Position numbers and translations under genes: made by a program
Assembly: GCA_006535965.1 (NCBI GenBank)
Contig: QEAR01000047.1
Coordinates: 98,540-162,539 of the forward strand
Length of the DNA stretch: 64,000 bases
Origin: Spizellomyces sp. 'palustris'
Taxonomy: Eukaryota > Chytridiomycota > Chytridiomycetes > Spizellomycetales > Spizellomycetaceae
Direction: 5' to 3'
Shown: positions 23,508 through 34,277 of the stretch, in pieces
Layout: the number at the start of each line of letters is the position of its first letter
How positions within the stretch are numbered: position 1 is the first letter of the stretch
The notes under the pieces: generated by a model
Told to the model about the DNA's origin: nothing
Seen by the model: the letters and a program-made list of their open reading frames with translations, nothing else
Databases searched by the model: none

Positions 23508-25774
23508 ATGAAAACCCAACTAGTTGCTGCTTTGACCAAGATGAGGTTGCCAAGATGCCAGTCATTATTGGTGGATAAACATTACCAAGCAACGCGCCCA
23601 AGATCCAGGCTCCTTACCGGCGCAAGGAAGGATCCCACGTTATTGTCTATATCGGAGGTTGGAATATCACGCTCGTCGTTCACAGGTGCGCGAACTCACA
23701 ATTTGCATGACATTATTCAAATAAGGCAGTATCAGACCTCAAAGCACGTAAAACAACTCCTTCGGCCCTCTTGAATGGCTGTCTTGAACGTATCGCCGCC
23801 CGGAATGGCCATTTGAATGCATATACACACTTAGCATCCACGGACGAGCTAGTACGGAAGGCCCAGCTCGCCGATGCACGATGGGCTCAAGGTTTGTACA
23901 ATATGCAAAGACCTTTCGGGCAACTGGACAACGGAGATCAATGATATGTCAAAAATATAGGAACGCCGCAGGGGCCGCTGGACGGCATTCCAATTGCAGT
24001 CAAAGCTAATATATGTACCGAGGGACACCCGACCACATGTGCTTCAAACATACTGAAAGGTTAGCTAGACTAGTAGTGGTACCGAAACGCATGACCGCTA
24101 ACAAACTCTTTGATGAAAGACTTCATCTCGCCTATCGATGCCACAGCTGTAAGGCTCCTAATCCAACACGGAGCGATGATTCTAGGAAAAACTAATATGG
24201 ATGAGTTTGGAATGGGGTATGTGTAGACCTCACTTTGCCGTATACCTAGCTTGTTTTCCTAACGATCTTCCACTTGCTCCATGCAACTAAGGTCCACTAA
24301 TATCCACAGTGCCCATGGACCCACTTATAACCCATTAGGACCAGTTCCCGAGGGTCATTTGGGAGGCAGATCTCCGGGTGGCAGCTCTGGTGGCAGTTCT
24401 TCTGCTGTTGCAGCTAATATGTGCTTTGCGTAGGTGTGAAATCGTCATGTTCCCTTATTTCCGCAGCACGGTAAGGGAATAACAATTGTCATTTGCTAGT
24501 GCCCTTGGCTCGGATACCGGTGGAAGTGTGCGAACTCCTGCGGCGTATACGGGTATTGTTGGATTTAAACCTTCATATGGCCGATTCTCTCGACGTGGTC
24601 TAGTGGCCTATGCTAGCTCATTAGACACCATCGGCTTGCTCACGAAGAAAGTGGTAGATGCAAAGATTCTGTATGGTAGGGTGCAATGTATAAGCTACTG
24701 CAGTGGTACCATCCGTGACTAATTGTCTCTTTTGACTCTCACATAACTGCTATGCAAAGATATACTAGCTCAATATGACGAAAAGGATTCAACGTGTGTT
24801 CAGATCAATGAGGAACCAACTGTACTTCATGGAGACCTAAACGGTGTGAGAGTAGGAATACCGCAGGTATACGGCCAGTCCGTAAATTAGGAACCTGCAT
24901 CGGGCAATTGTTGTTAACGTGGGTATCACCGCAGGAGTATTTTATGGATGGCCTATCGTCTGCAGTCTTACATGCGTGGAATGCTGCCGCTCAGCACCTA
25001 GCATCGCGAGGAGCAACGGTTGTACCCGTTTCGCTTCCCAACACAAAGCACGCTCTTCCTGCGTATTATGTAATTGCTCCTGCAGAGGCATCATCCAATT
25101 TGGCGAGATATGATGGCGTCCGATATGGTATTTCTTACCTCGTAAGAACAGCGTCCTTCTCTTCTTTTTAACCGTCCAGATGCAGGTCACCAATCAGAGC
25201 GGTGTGATACCACGCTGAAGCATGAACTTTACACTGCAACCCGGACAGAGGGGTTTGGAACGGAAGTGAAACGTAGAATCATGCTAGGAACTTTCGTATT
25301 GCAGGCCAAGTGCGTATGTGGAGGTTACTCGATCAATTATGTTAAAATCTAACTCGCTAGATGCTGGTTTTTAGTTCATACACGAGCTACTTCCTGCAAG
25401 CCCAGAAATTGCGCCGTCTGGTCCAAAGTGACTTTGACAACGTCTTTGCCAAACCCAACCCCTTGCGCTCAGCGGATTCCTGCTCCCACAATTCCGCTAA
25501 AGGTGTAGACGTTCTTTTAACTCCCTCAGCAATGGGCGCAGCTCCACTTCTTGCTGACATTGCAAACGACACCAGCGAGACATCAGTCAACGAATACGCG
25601 GATGATGCATTGACAATTCCTGCATCACTAGCAGGACTACCAGCGCTGGTGATACCCTATGGACAAGATGTGGAAGGTATGCCGGTTGGCGTCCAGATAT
25701 TGGGACAATACGGGAACGACAGGGCGGTATTAGATATTGGCAAGATGCTGGAGGCGTGCCGAACGCCGAACTAG
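23508..25774 (+). CDS. HER2: Glutamyl-tRNA(Gln) amidotransferase subunit A, mitochondrial
   Basis: This amidase subunit of the GatCAB/GatFAB complex converts Glu-tRNA(Gln) to Gln-tRNA(Gln) in mitochondria. It is split by at least seven introns. An N-terminal exon rich in Arg and Lys ([20 protein letters not shown]) looks like a targeting leader. It joins to [20 protein letters not shown], a typical GatA opening. The amidase signature is complete: catalytic Lys in [14 protein letters not shown], the cis-Ser in [20 protein letters not shown] and the nucleophile Ser in [31 protein letters not shown] and [11 protein letters not shown] close the domain. The start is the ATG at 23508; an alternative is at 23541. 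The leader exon is the least certain part; the enzyme identity is secure. Confidence 0.92.
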
Positions 25775-26113
25775 TGATGGTTTAAGCCCGGATCAGCCCT
25801 CATTGGTGACCGCAGTTATGAGTGCTTATTTCGTGCTCTGGGTCTGCTGGATTCAGCCTCCAAGTTACCGCTACCCACTTGTTATTCTGTTGCGGACAGA
25901 TTTCATCAAACTTGGGTTGGACCTGGTTTCGAGGTCGATCGACGCAGTTACACCATGAATTGCACTTGGCCAGCGTGCAAGTGAGAGCACTAAGGATCAT
26001 ACGGATTTTTGTATTTCAACCATCAACTAACGAGTGAAAACATCGCAATAAATAATTCCCAAGATAACTACTGTTGATAGTCCACGTTCCAGCGTTTACA
26101 TAAGAGCCACCCA
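25775..26113. other. Convergent intergenic region, GatA and SAPS 3' ends
   Basis: About 340 bases between the two stop codons. Short open frames here have no family resemblance, and the sequence is moderately AT-rich. Apart from expected 3' end signals, nothing is seen. Confidence 0.4.
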
Positions 26114-29100
26114 CTATTCCGCACCTCCTCCCTCTTGCTGGGTGTCACCCGGACCAGACTTAAACTGACTGAAATCCGCCCTGTATGGGAAGAGTTCCCC
26201 AACATGAACGGCCGTGTCCTGCGATACAAATCTGTCCGAACCTACCATCCCGTTTGCAACGCACTTGTATCCAGCGCTCCCAGCATTTCGTTCGTGTCAA
26301 AAGAATCCTTCTGCTGGTCTCTTTCATCAGCCTCCCCGGCTGACTCTTCGGCCTAGAGGAAGTGCGCAATGCTCGAATTTAGCTATCAACAGTATAGGCC
26401 AGAGGGGCTTTCTGTGTACCTCGGAAATAGAGGAGGATATATCGCCCCTAGGTGGATCGAAATCTTCCCCCAGTGACGATCGCTTGTGGGGAAATGGATT
26501 CTCCTGTCGGATCAACCAAGCACCAGTCAGATTATCAAGTCAATATCGTGCTTCTGCAGAATGTCTCTTACTGACTGGATCAAAGGCTTCCCTCACGTCA
26601 AAATCTTTACTTTCGAACTCGCTAGACAGATGTAATCAGGGTTAGCTGCATCGCCGGTTGAAATTACCCAGAGGAAAACATTTACCCAATCCACTCGGCG
26701 TTTGCTTCATCCTCCTCATCATCTGAGCTTTCAGCACCCATAAACCGGTCTGGAAGATCAGCAACAATCTGGTGGCAAAGATATCTTGCAAACTAATGAA
26801 AGCATACATCAACATACAGAACCCGGAAAATTGTTCAAAGCGCACACAGGTAAGTAAATATAAACTCTGTGGGCAACCGCCCGAATAGTTATTGTTCCAA
26901 AAAAAAAGTCCAAGGACTCGCTTGGTTCTCTAACGACACATTGTACGACTTGAAGCGTATCTTATGACTCTAGTCGTAGTTACCTTCCCTCGACCAGGAA
27001 TCATCGTCCCTTTTCCACCATAGGCTCTCCGTACTGTTTCTCACCTGGTCGCTGGCCACGTCTCCATCTCCCACGTATACATCGCTGGTCCCGGTGCCAA
27101 TCGAATCAAGGTCATCTTCATCATCGCTGTCCCGTTTGCCAGTATCCCCTTTGATGGAGGCACCAATGTCCGTATCATCCATACCCCCACCGGCAAATGC
27201 ACCACCCACGCCAGTCACCAGAGGTAGATGATTTTGTTGCGGTCCAGCGTTTGGTCGAACCCCGCCAAGTGGTTGCCTGTCCCTTTCCTTCGTCTCCCGC
27301 AAGACGCCTGCGACATATTCTTGCCAATCTTCTGCGCCTATAAGATCTAGGTAAAAAAACATATTAATATCGACGCATTGCACATTGGAACAAACCGCCG
27401 TGAATACCTCCTATCTCTTGACTCAAATCTTCGCTACATTTTTCGAGTAGTTTGCACACTTCATCGGAAATGTATGTCAAATGGCCCATGTACCCTAACC
27501 GTACCCCTCGCGGTTGCGTCCTAAGTATGAGTACGATCTTCAGAAAACTGCGAGTTATCGTCTCTTCCACGATTTCATGTCACTTACACTTCAAAGTCAT
27601 TGTCGCGTTGAGCTTTGGTAATTCGCTTCGTAAGCTCTCCATCTTTAAAAATCTGAACACAGTAATTCTCAGCTTCGGGTTAGAGCAACAATTCGCCACC
27701 CGGACCTTACCGATAGTACAAGTTTTCGTACAACATCTTTTACCGCCTGCATTTGCTCTTCGACCGACATAATAGCATTGGTTTGGATAGGTACAGACAC
27801 CGTCTCCAGCTCCCGTGAAGCAGTTTCAACATCGCCTTCTGGTTTGAATGGGCTAGGAGGTTTGCTGGCGATGGTAGTGCTTGTATACGAGTAGGTGTTG
27901 AAAACTTTCGCAATCATATCATACACAACAGAATGCAGAAAGTTGTTCCAAGGGAAGTTAAAGAACAAATCCTGTTCAGGAATATGGTGGACATCAATAT
28001 CTACAACCGAAATATTGCCGATTGCGACTTCCTTACCAAGCATACTGGCAGAATCTTGGCATCAATGAACTTGTCTGTTATTGCAACAAGCTCATCAGCG
28101 ACACCAGTGTTTGGATCCGTTGAGAGTTTCGCCTTTTCATCTGCATTTTCTTCGCGTGTTTCATCCTCAGTCTTCCTGCTATCTTCCGTAACCTTTTTGG
28201 CGCTGATGAGCCTCTCAAAAAGAGGACTCGACGTATAGAGGTATTGTAGATGCAGGATTTCTGCGAAGAGCTCACACGTTTTTAGGCGCTCAGATCCCAA
28301 AGGATGTTGCTTTCCTATCGTAGTATTGACAGGGTCCTGGTAGAAGGTATAAGTAGAGAGGTACATACTACCACACGAGTCGGTACCACGTACGCTATGT
28401 CTCGGTGCATGTATAAGTTCAGCGAATTGCAGCAATCGCGAGCCAATGACTCGCAGTAGTTCGTTCAAATCTGTAGCTAGCGCTTTCAATTTCTCGTCTG
28501 ATGGGGGTGGAGGACCTTGTCTCTGCTGTTGCTGTAACTGTTGATACTGATGCTGCTGGTATTCCGCTTGTTCAATTTCGCTTAATTTATATCCATTGTA
28601 TAAGCATCATGAATTGAAAAAACCACCGGAGTTTTATTATTTGACTTTACCTGCAATATCGACGAATGAGCTCAATAATGATATTGATTCCATTGGTCAG
28701 TGTGCTGCCGGAATGTGGTGCGGACTTCTCGAGCATATAGTCGACAAGTTTGTTCATGATTATCTCGCTATTCGTGGACGTAGCTTAGTATTGTTCGCCG
28801 TTTGGGAAGAGATATACATACTACATGCAAACCTACCTTTTCAGTTCATCAACCAGGGCATTACCACCGGAATTTGGTGAGAACATTCCCCCTTGTTCCC
28901 CCATTATGGATGCGCCCAGTCCGGTGGGCATCAATGACTCCTGAGGCCCGATCGCCGAATAGCTCACAGCAATCACATCCAGAAGAGTTTGTGCAGCAGT
29001 GTTGTGCGTCTATATATCATGGTTACATGCATGTTGGTAGTAAAGAGTGCACCGGTGGAATTACCTCCGTTTCTAAAATGGGATCCAGTCGGCTTACAAG

Positions 29101-30060
29101 GGTCGACACCAATCCTTCTTTGCTCAACCACTTGAAGAGTTTCTCCGCAGGTCAGTAGACATCGCAATCATTGGTACCGTGAGCTACTCACCTCAACCAC
29201 CCCAGTACCCTCTGGAACCTCTTCCATGCTTATCAATTTGAGAAGCAAATCTGCAATTGCAGAGCTTCCTATGTGCGCCAGAAGTTTCTGGACAACATCC
29301 GGCTGAGCCCTAATAAAGGTGATCATCTTTGAAAAGGTTGACAACATCAGCAATCATTATCTTTAAAGTCTTGACTGCCAATTTTGACAGCGAATGTGTA
29401 TTCACCTCCGGCATCTTCTTCTGCAGTAGGACACTGTTGACTTTAGTGAAATAGCTAGCGGTCAATGGATTCAGTGGTGCAGGTCTATCCAGAAGGGTCC
29501 AGAAATTTTTCAATAGGTCGATGTTGGAGAGTATGGCTTCGCATATTGAGAAAATCTCGCAACTTAGAATCTCACTTGCGAGATATGGATACCTTAGAGG
29601 ATAGAGTTCTTAGAGAGAGCACGTTGGAAACAGGCGGTTCCAAAGTCATACTTAAAGCGTTTATTCTCATCCAAGTCCTCGGCCATAATGTAGCCAAGCA
29701 ATTGCTCCAGAATTTCTGTTTTGCATAAGCTAATAAATTGAGTTAAGGAGTTAAAGTGCACTCAATTTGAAACTAAAAGAAGACTTCATGGAAACAAGAG
29801 ACGAGGGATTTGGCTGTAGTCCGACCAAATTCCCACCCAACCACTCTCAAGATCACTGCGGCCAATGCCGAGAGCTCTCTCCACCAGCAAAGTAAAGCTT
29901 TTGCTCTTCAAAAAGGATACAATTCAATAAGCTTCGTGTTGTGCGCTTTGCATTCTTGCAGCAATTCATCCTCCTCAAGCAACTCGTCCAACGTAACGCC
30001 TTCCTTCTCCAGAAGACCGTCGATTGCAGACGCACTGTGAAATCCGAAGCGCCAGAACAT
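26114..30060 (-). CDS. SAPS-domain (SIT4/PP6 phosphatase-associated) regulatory protein
   Basis: This is the regulatory subunit of the Sit4/PP6 protein phosphatase, like yeast Sap155/185/190 and human PP6R, linked to nutrient and cell-cycle signalling. The first exon reads [20 protein letters not shown], then [20 protein letters not shown], diagnostic of the family. Further exons give [60 protein letters not shown] and [20 protein letters not shown]. Downstream are [18 protein letters not shown] and [20 protein letters not shown]. The C-terminal exons follow: [20 protein letters not shown], an acidic [15 protein letters not shown], and after three further small introns a tail ending [15 protein letters not shown] and EGGGAE. 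At least a dozen introns are needed. The tail exons down to 26114 were joined by frame and splice sites only and are less certain than the core. Confidence 0.9.
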
Positions 30061-30303
30061 CGCGTCTATGTCCTAAGCTGGAGTTAAAAGACGAATGTGG
30101 CCACTTAAACCAATATCTTTAAGGAGGTGACGAGATGCGTTGCTGTTTCGATGAAACCCCTTCAGGTTAAACGCGTTGAACTCTTTTGAGCGCTGCTTCA
30201 AGTCAATCCTGCACGACAAATCACATGATACGCGATTCATCCCAGAGGTTTATCATCATCCTACAAGCCCATTATCAGAGTGATCGCACCAACTAGGCGG
30301 ATC
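30061..30303. promoter_or_regulatory. Shared divergent promoter, SAPS gene and DUF4272-like gene
   Basis: About 240 bases between two divergent start codons. It must serve both genes. No clear TATA box is seen on either strand. Confidence 0.4.
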
Positions 30304-31593
30304 ATGTCGTTACGAAAATTATTTGCGGGAGGAAGCAACCTGCGCCATTTCCACACATCCGCCAGAAAATATGCGACTGTGACAAATCCGCCACCCCTTT
30401 TGAAAAGAAGTCCCAGTGAGATCGCGCGGAGGGCTGGGGCCTTGCAGCTAGTGTTGACGCGATGGGGAATAGAAGCAGCCTATCTTGCGGCAAATGCCCA
30501 AGACGAGAGTGAGTTTTTTATCTCGTAAATTCAGCCAAAGTCTACAAGGAAGGCTCAATGCTGTGAGTTCAGCTGGAAGGATCCGACAGAGCTTTGACGC
30601 TCTGACTAAAGCCGTGGACGAGAGTAAAATTGCAAGGTCTTTCACAGAAACAGTGAGTGCCGTTACCAAAACGGCAAGGGAAATGTTGATGCTTTCGCTC
30701 ACGCTGTCGCCTATCAGGAGCAGAAGTTGATGGACAAGCAATTCGGGTCTTGGGAACCAGTGCAAGATATTTCAAGCTATTGGGCTCGGTGGGAATCTTT
30801 CGGTAGGTTAATACCGTACTGCTGCCTTTGAAACACACATTTATTCAAAGTTCCTACCCAGGAATTCTTTTGTGGACACTCCGCATAGTAGATGGGATCC
30901 CACGCTATCATGTTACCTTTCCGCACGAATTACTCTTTCAGGCGACAGCCATTGTCCCAGCTTTCCCGGCAACTGTGAGGGACTTTATTGAGGTATGATG
31001 TGAGTGATCTATCACCGTCTGGTCTCTGTAAAGTCTAATATGTCACTCTACTATTCAGTATTTCAGCGCGGGGGAGGGCCAAAAGCCTGGTCATATTGTT
31101 AGCGAGAATGACCTAAGGGAGGCAATCAATCGTGCGGAGGCTTGGTACTGGCGAGCTCGGGCCCAGATTGTCTTGGACTTGAAAGAGAGCTTGAACGGTG
31201 ACACTGAAGAAATCAAGGAGGCAAGAAGGTACCAGCGATTTTTGCCCGAGCAACAACATCCTTTGCGGATTGGTCGTACTGATGAATTGGGAATATAGGA
31301 AAATCCCTCACGGGCTCCGACAGATCCTACAAAACATTGACGAAGCTGTCGGTGCAGCTAGTGCTCGGGCGACAGCGGACGGACTCATCGACGAAAGTGT
31401 AGCAGATGATTTTGGGGTGGATGGGACTGCATATCGTAGCTTGAGAGGCGATCAATTGCGTGACGTAGTTGACATTGCTGAATTCAGATTAGGAGCATTG
31501 TCATGGCTGACAGGGAATGATTGGGAGTTTGAACGGGGAGAGTTAAAGTTCATTCATCCGCTTGGCTCCTTGTGGGCCCCTCATGAGGAATGA
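30304..31593 (+). CDS. DUF4272-like protein with mitochondrial-type leader
   Basis: Function unknown. The N-terminus (MSLRKLFAGGSNLRHFHTSA then RKYATV) is rich in Arg, Ser and aromatic residues and lacks acids, as in mitochondrial presequences. After introns at about 30509-30535, 30652-30690, 30804-30860 and 30993-31059 the exons read ISSYWARWESFGILLWTLRI, NDLREAINRAEAWYWRARAQ, LRDVVDIAEFRLGALSWLTG and a final WEFERGELKFIHPLGSLWAP. The pattern of 'R.E..G.LLW.L', 'A.WRA' and 'AEFRLGALSWL.G' resembles the DUF4272 family, known mainly from bacteria and sparsely from eukaryotes. The start at 30304 is preferred over the in-frame ATG at 30280 because it begins the leader directly. Family call is moderate; coding status is strong. 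Confidence 0.65.
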
Positions 31594-33127
31594 TTAGGCA
31601 TTAGAAACTGTTGCACAAATGTATCCACTTTATATTGAATTATTTATGTGAATTGGCGAGCAACTCGGCGTGCCTAAATGACACTGCTGAAAAGTGTAAA
31701 CTAAGACCGGAAGAGTCAGTGCAGAACTGCCATGCCTACAGACACGGTTTGCTGAGCATGCTCCGTTGACATTATATCATCTCCATTATTGTCAAGTCCC
31801 CTCTGCGATATTGCTGGTGCCGAACAGTAAGCGAGTTGCATCGATCATTGCGGTGATATCGCTGGCGGAAGTGCCACTGCCATCATTCGGTTATACATCA
31901 ATGCAGATGTCAAACACTCTCGGAGGTCAATTGAGACAGTGTGGTCATTTCCTGAATGGAAACCAGTGAGAAAAGCTATTTGACCGCAGCGAAACCGACA
32001 GTCTGCAGAAACTACCAAGTGTAAGGGATAACTCGCAGTGGTCGGCTTCCTCCGGAAGGGTCGAGAATTGGATGTGAGGATTGCTTTTATAGATACGGGG
32101 GAGCTCATTGACGTAAAAGGAGCTAGGAGCAGAGACTATTAATACCGGCTGATGAAGCCAGTATGTAGGCGGATAACCCTGAGTCGCGGGGCACCATACC
32201 TCAGTGACGACTTTGCTGGACATTTGTCTGTACCGAACACCACGGTAACCTTCTTAAGCAACGGGACCTGCACGTTAGCGCCATTCCCCACTCCCAGATT
32301 TTTTTGCAGCGAGCGGACGGAGAATGCCTTGATCAACATCTTTTCTCATGGAGTGCATTGCAGGATTGGAAAACACTCGCAGCTGTAAGATGAGTCACGT
32401 CGTTGCCATAGTGCCCTATGGATCGCCAGCCGACGCAACAGTAAAACGAATGGTGATTTTCGAATGCATGCTGGCGTGATTAATGTTCTGATTGCTGCGG
32501 TCCATGTGGAGATGAAAACTTGGGCCCCAGTCTCCTTTTACAGCGTTGGATGTTCATTGGCATTCTTTTGTTTGGGGCAGTTGATTGAACCAGAGAGCTT
32601 TTGTTGCTAAAATACATGTGTTTTTCGTAGGTACTGGAAAATGCCACAATTACTGTCTGAGTTTGTCTCTGGATGTCTGTGGATGTCAAGTTTCTATCGA
32701 CAGAAAACGTGTTGAATGATGAAAGATCAAGTAGATTTGGAAAAGAATGTCACTCTGCTCGAATTGGAATAGTCGGGCCTCGAGCCCGTTGAATTGGAAT
32801 AGTCGAGCTTCAAGCCTGTTGAATTCGAATAGTCGGGCCCCCCTCAATACTCCATGGAGCCTACGGCGCGTGGAGCATAACCGGAGACGTGAATGCTTAT
32901 TAGGGAGAGGACGGTAACAATGCGCCATTGTTGGACTTTGAAGGAATCTGGCTGGTCAATGGAGTACCTTTTCTATATGTAGCATTTTTATCTCCTTAAA
33001 TAATAACTTTTGCCATTTGTAGAACCATGATTTCCACTCCTGCTTTTGAAATAGTAATGATATCACCCAAAAACGTCTAGTCGAAAAAAGGGCAGAAGTC
33101 ATAAAAAACTTGACCATTGTAGCGGGA
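31594..33127. other. Gene-poor accessory patch with coding-like fragments
   Basis: About 1.5 kb with no complete gene. One stretch (about 31841-31966, +) reads like protein (IAGGSATAIIRLYINADVKH then SRRSIETVWSFPEWKP) and ends at a good GTGAGA donor. A second (about 32037-32141, +) reads VGFLRKGRELDVRIAFIDTG. The two could not be joined into a recognised family. The patch also contains the 30-bp tandem repeat at 32761. It may be an eroded or fast-evolving gene, or insertion debris. Confidence 0.35.
32761..32845. repeat. 30-bp tandem repeat, about 2.8 copies
   Basis: Three head-to-tail copies begin at 32761, 32791 and 32821, each starting GAATTGGAATAGTCG or a one-base variant. The period is exactly 30 bases, so it stays in frame. 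On the minus strand it encodes a 10-residue repeat of the type RLFQFNGLEA inside a short open frame (32686-32928). Whether that frame is expressed is unknown. Confidence 0.85.
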
Positions 33128-33544
33128 ATGCAAAAGCTTTCGTTGCGGGAAAGGCTGGAGAATCTCGACAGCCTTTCCTTTCCATGTTTGGCTACACCAA
33201 AGATAGATGGAATAAGACCCTTGAAAATTCAGATCAATTGCTCTCCAGACAGTTTAAATCCGTGCGGAACCAAATTATCAGTGTTGGAGAAATGGGTACG
33301 TTCAGGATGTGATGGAGAGATTATCACGGAAGACACATTTCAGGACTTTACCAGCAAAGTAATTTTCATAGGTGGAGGAACTTACGAGCCCTTTGCCTTA
33401 TATTGGTTCGGCATTGTGAAGGACGCGATTCTGTCCATTTTCAAACAGAACCTGGTCGTGCGACATGTATGCATGAGCGAACAAGCGGAATCCCCTTCAT
33501 CTTTCTTTCTGCTAACTTTAAGGTACGCAGGGTGGAAGGAATAA
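33128..33544 (+). pseudogene. Truncated T7/phage-type ATP-dependent DNA ligase
   Basis: The open frame begins MQKLSLRERLENLDSL and then reads FPCLATPKIDGIRPLKI. This matches the adenylation motif I (KxDGxR) of small T7-like ligases, in which the Lys takes the AMP. Farther on, SGCDGEIITEDTFQDFTSKV corresponds to motif III (DGE) and the following FQ.T.S segment of phage-type enzymes. The segment FALYWFGIVKDAIL is where the 'F.V.D' strand sits. The frame ends with RYAGWKE in place of the usual YEG.M.R motif IV, and no C-terminal OB-fold follows. It is therefore about 138 residues, where a full enzyme has over 300. A truncated relic is likeliest; a gene with unrecognised downstream exons is possible. 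Housekeeping ligases of fungi belong to a different subfamily. Confidence 0.6.
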
Positions 33545-33675
33545 AAGGACTGACACAAGGAACCTTGTGTCATGTGTGAACAGTAGAATGCGGAAAAATC
33601 TTTATATATTATTCGGCCCAGCGACCTTCTTCTATGAAATTTGATACACAGATTGTCTCCTTATCCGGACACCAT

Positions 33676-34277
33676 TTAGGCCAGAGTCTGTCGAGAGGTA
33701 GCCTGGCACTGCTTCAACATATCAAGGTAGAATTGGCTAAAATGCCATGATAAGGAAAGTGAGATAACATACCCTTGATCACCAAAAATGGATGCATCGT
33801 CACATTCTCTTACCAAGCATTAATGTCATTTGAGTTTTGATCCAAACACCGGAGGAATGCCTTCTGGTCAGGTTCACAGACGGTGAACGCTGTCTGACTC
33901 TGGTTCTGAGCGAAATGCTGGGATTGCACGTGTTGCTGAGGAGGGGCCTGCTCGGCAGGGGCCGGAGCTGAGGAACCGCCGCCAAACATTCCAGACAATC
34001 CAGCTCCAAGAGTGTGCCCAACCTATCATAAAATTAGATAACTTGAACGGTAGTAGAACAAGAGTCAGTGCAAGCGCCTACTCACCGCACTACCAACAGC
34101 TACGCCAGCAGCTGTCGAAGCCATCTGGGCGAAAAGACCAGGCTGCTGCGGTGCAGCGGAAGGAACGTGGGCTGGGGGATGCGCTGCTGGAGCGTGTGCC
34201 GCAGTGGTTGCGGGACGTGTCTGGGTATGCTGAGCCGATGGACGGGACGGGGCAGCAGAGCGACGTTGACGGGCCAT
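33676..34277 (-). CDS. MIX17: Mix17/CHCHD2-10-like twin CX9C mitochondrial protein
   Basis: A small intermembrane-space protein imported by the Mia40 disulphide relay. Three exons (34277-34086, 34022-33814, 33736-33676) join in frame to 153 residues. The N-terminus is Arg- and Ala/Pro-rich ([20 protein letters not shown]). A hydrophobic Gly/Ala centre follows ([20 protein letters not shown] then [11 protein letters not shown]). The CHCH domain is complete: [11 protein letters not shown] and [11 protein letters not shown], each with exactly nine residues between the cysteines. This order is the same as in yeast Mix17 and animal CHCHD2/CHCHD10. Splicing restores the second pair, because the last exon supplies [18 protein letters not shown]. 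Identity is secure. Confidence 0.93.

Noticed and set aside
23461-23580. ATG at 23460 as the GatA start ([20 protein letters not shown])
   Set aside because: That frame reaches a stop before it can join the conserved GatA exons. The ATG at 23508 joins in phase to [17 protein letters not shown].
26214-26645. 143-codon plus-strand frame downstream of GatA
   Set aside because: On the minus strand the same interval resolves into consecutive in-frame tail exons of the SAPS gene with good splice sites, so this is a shadow.
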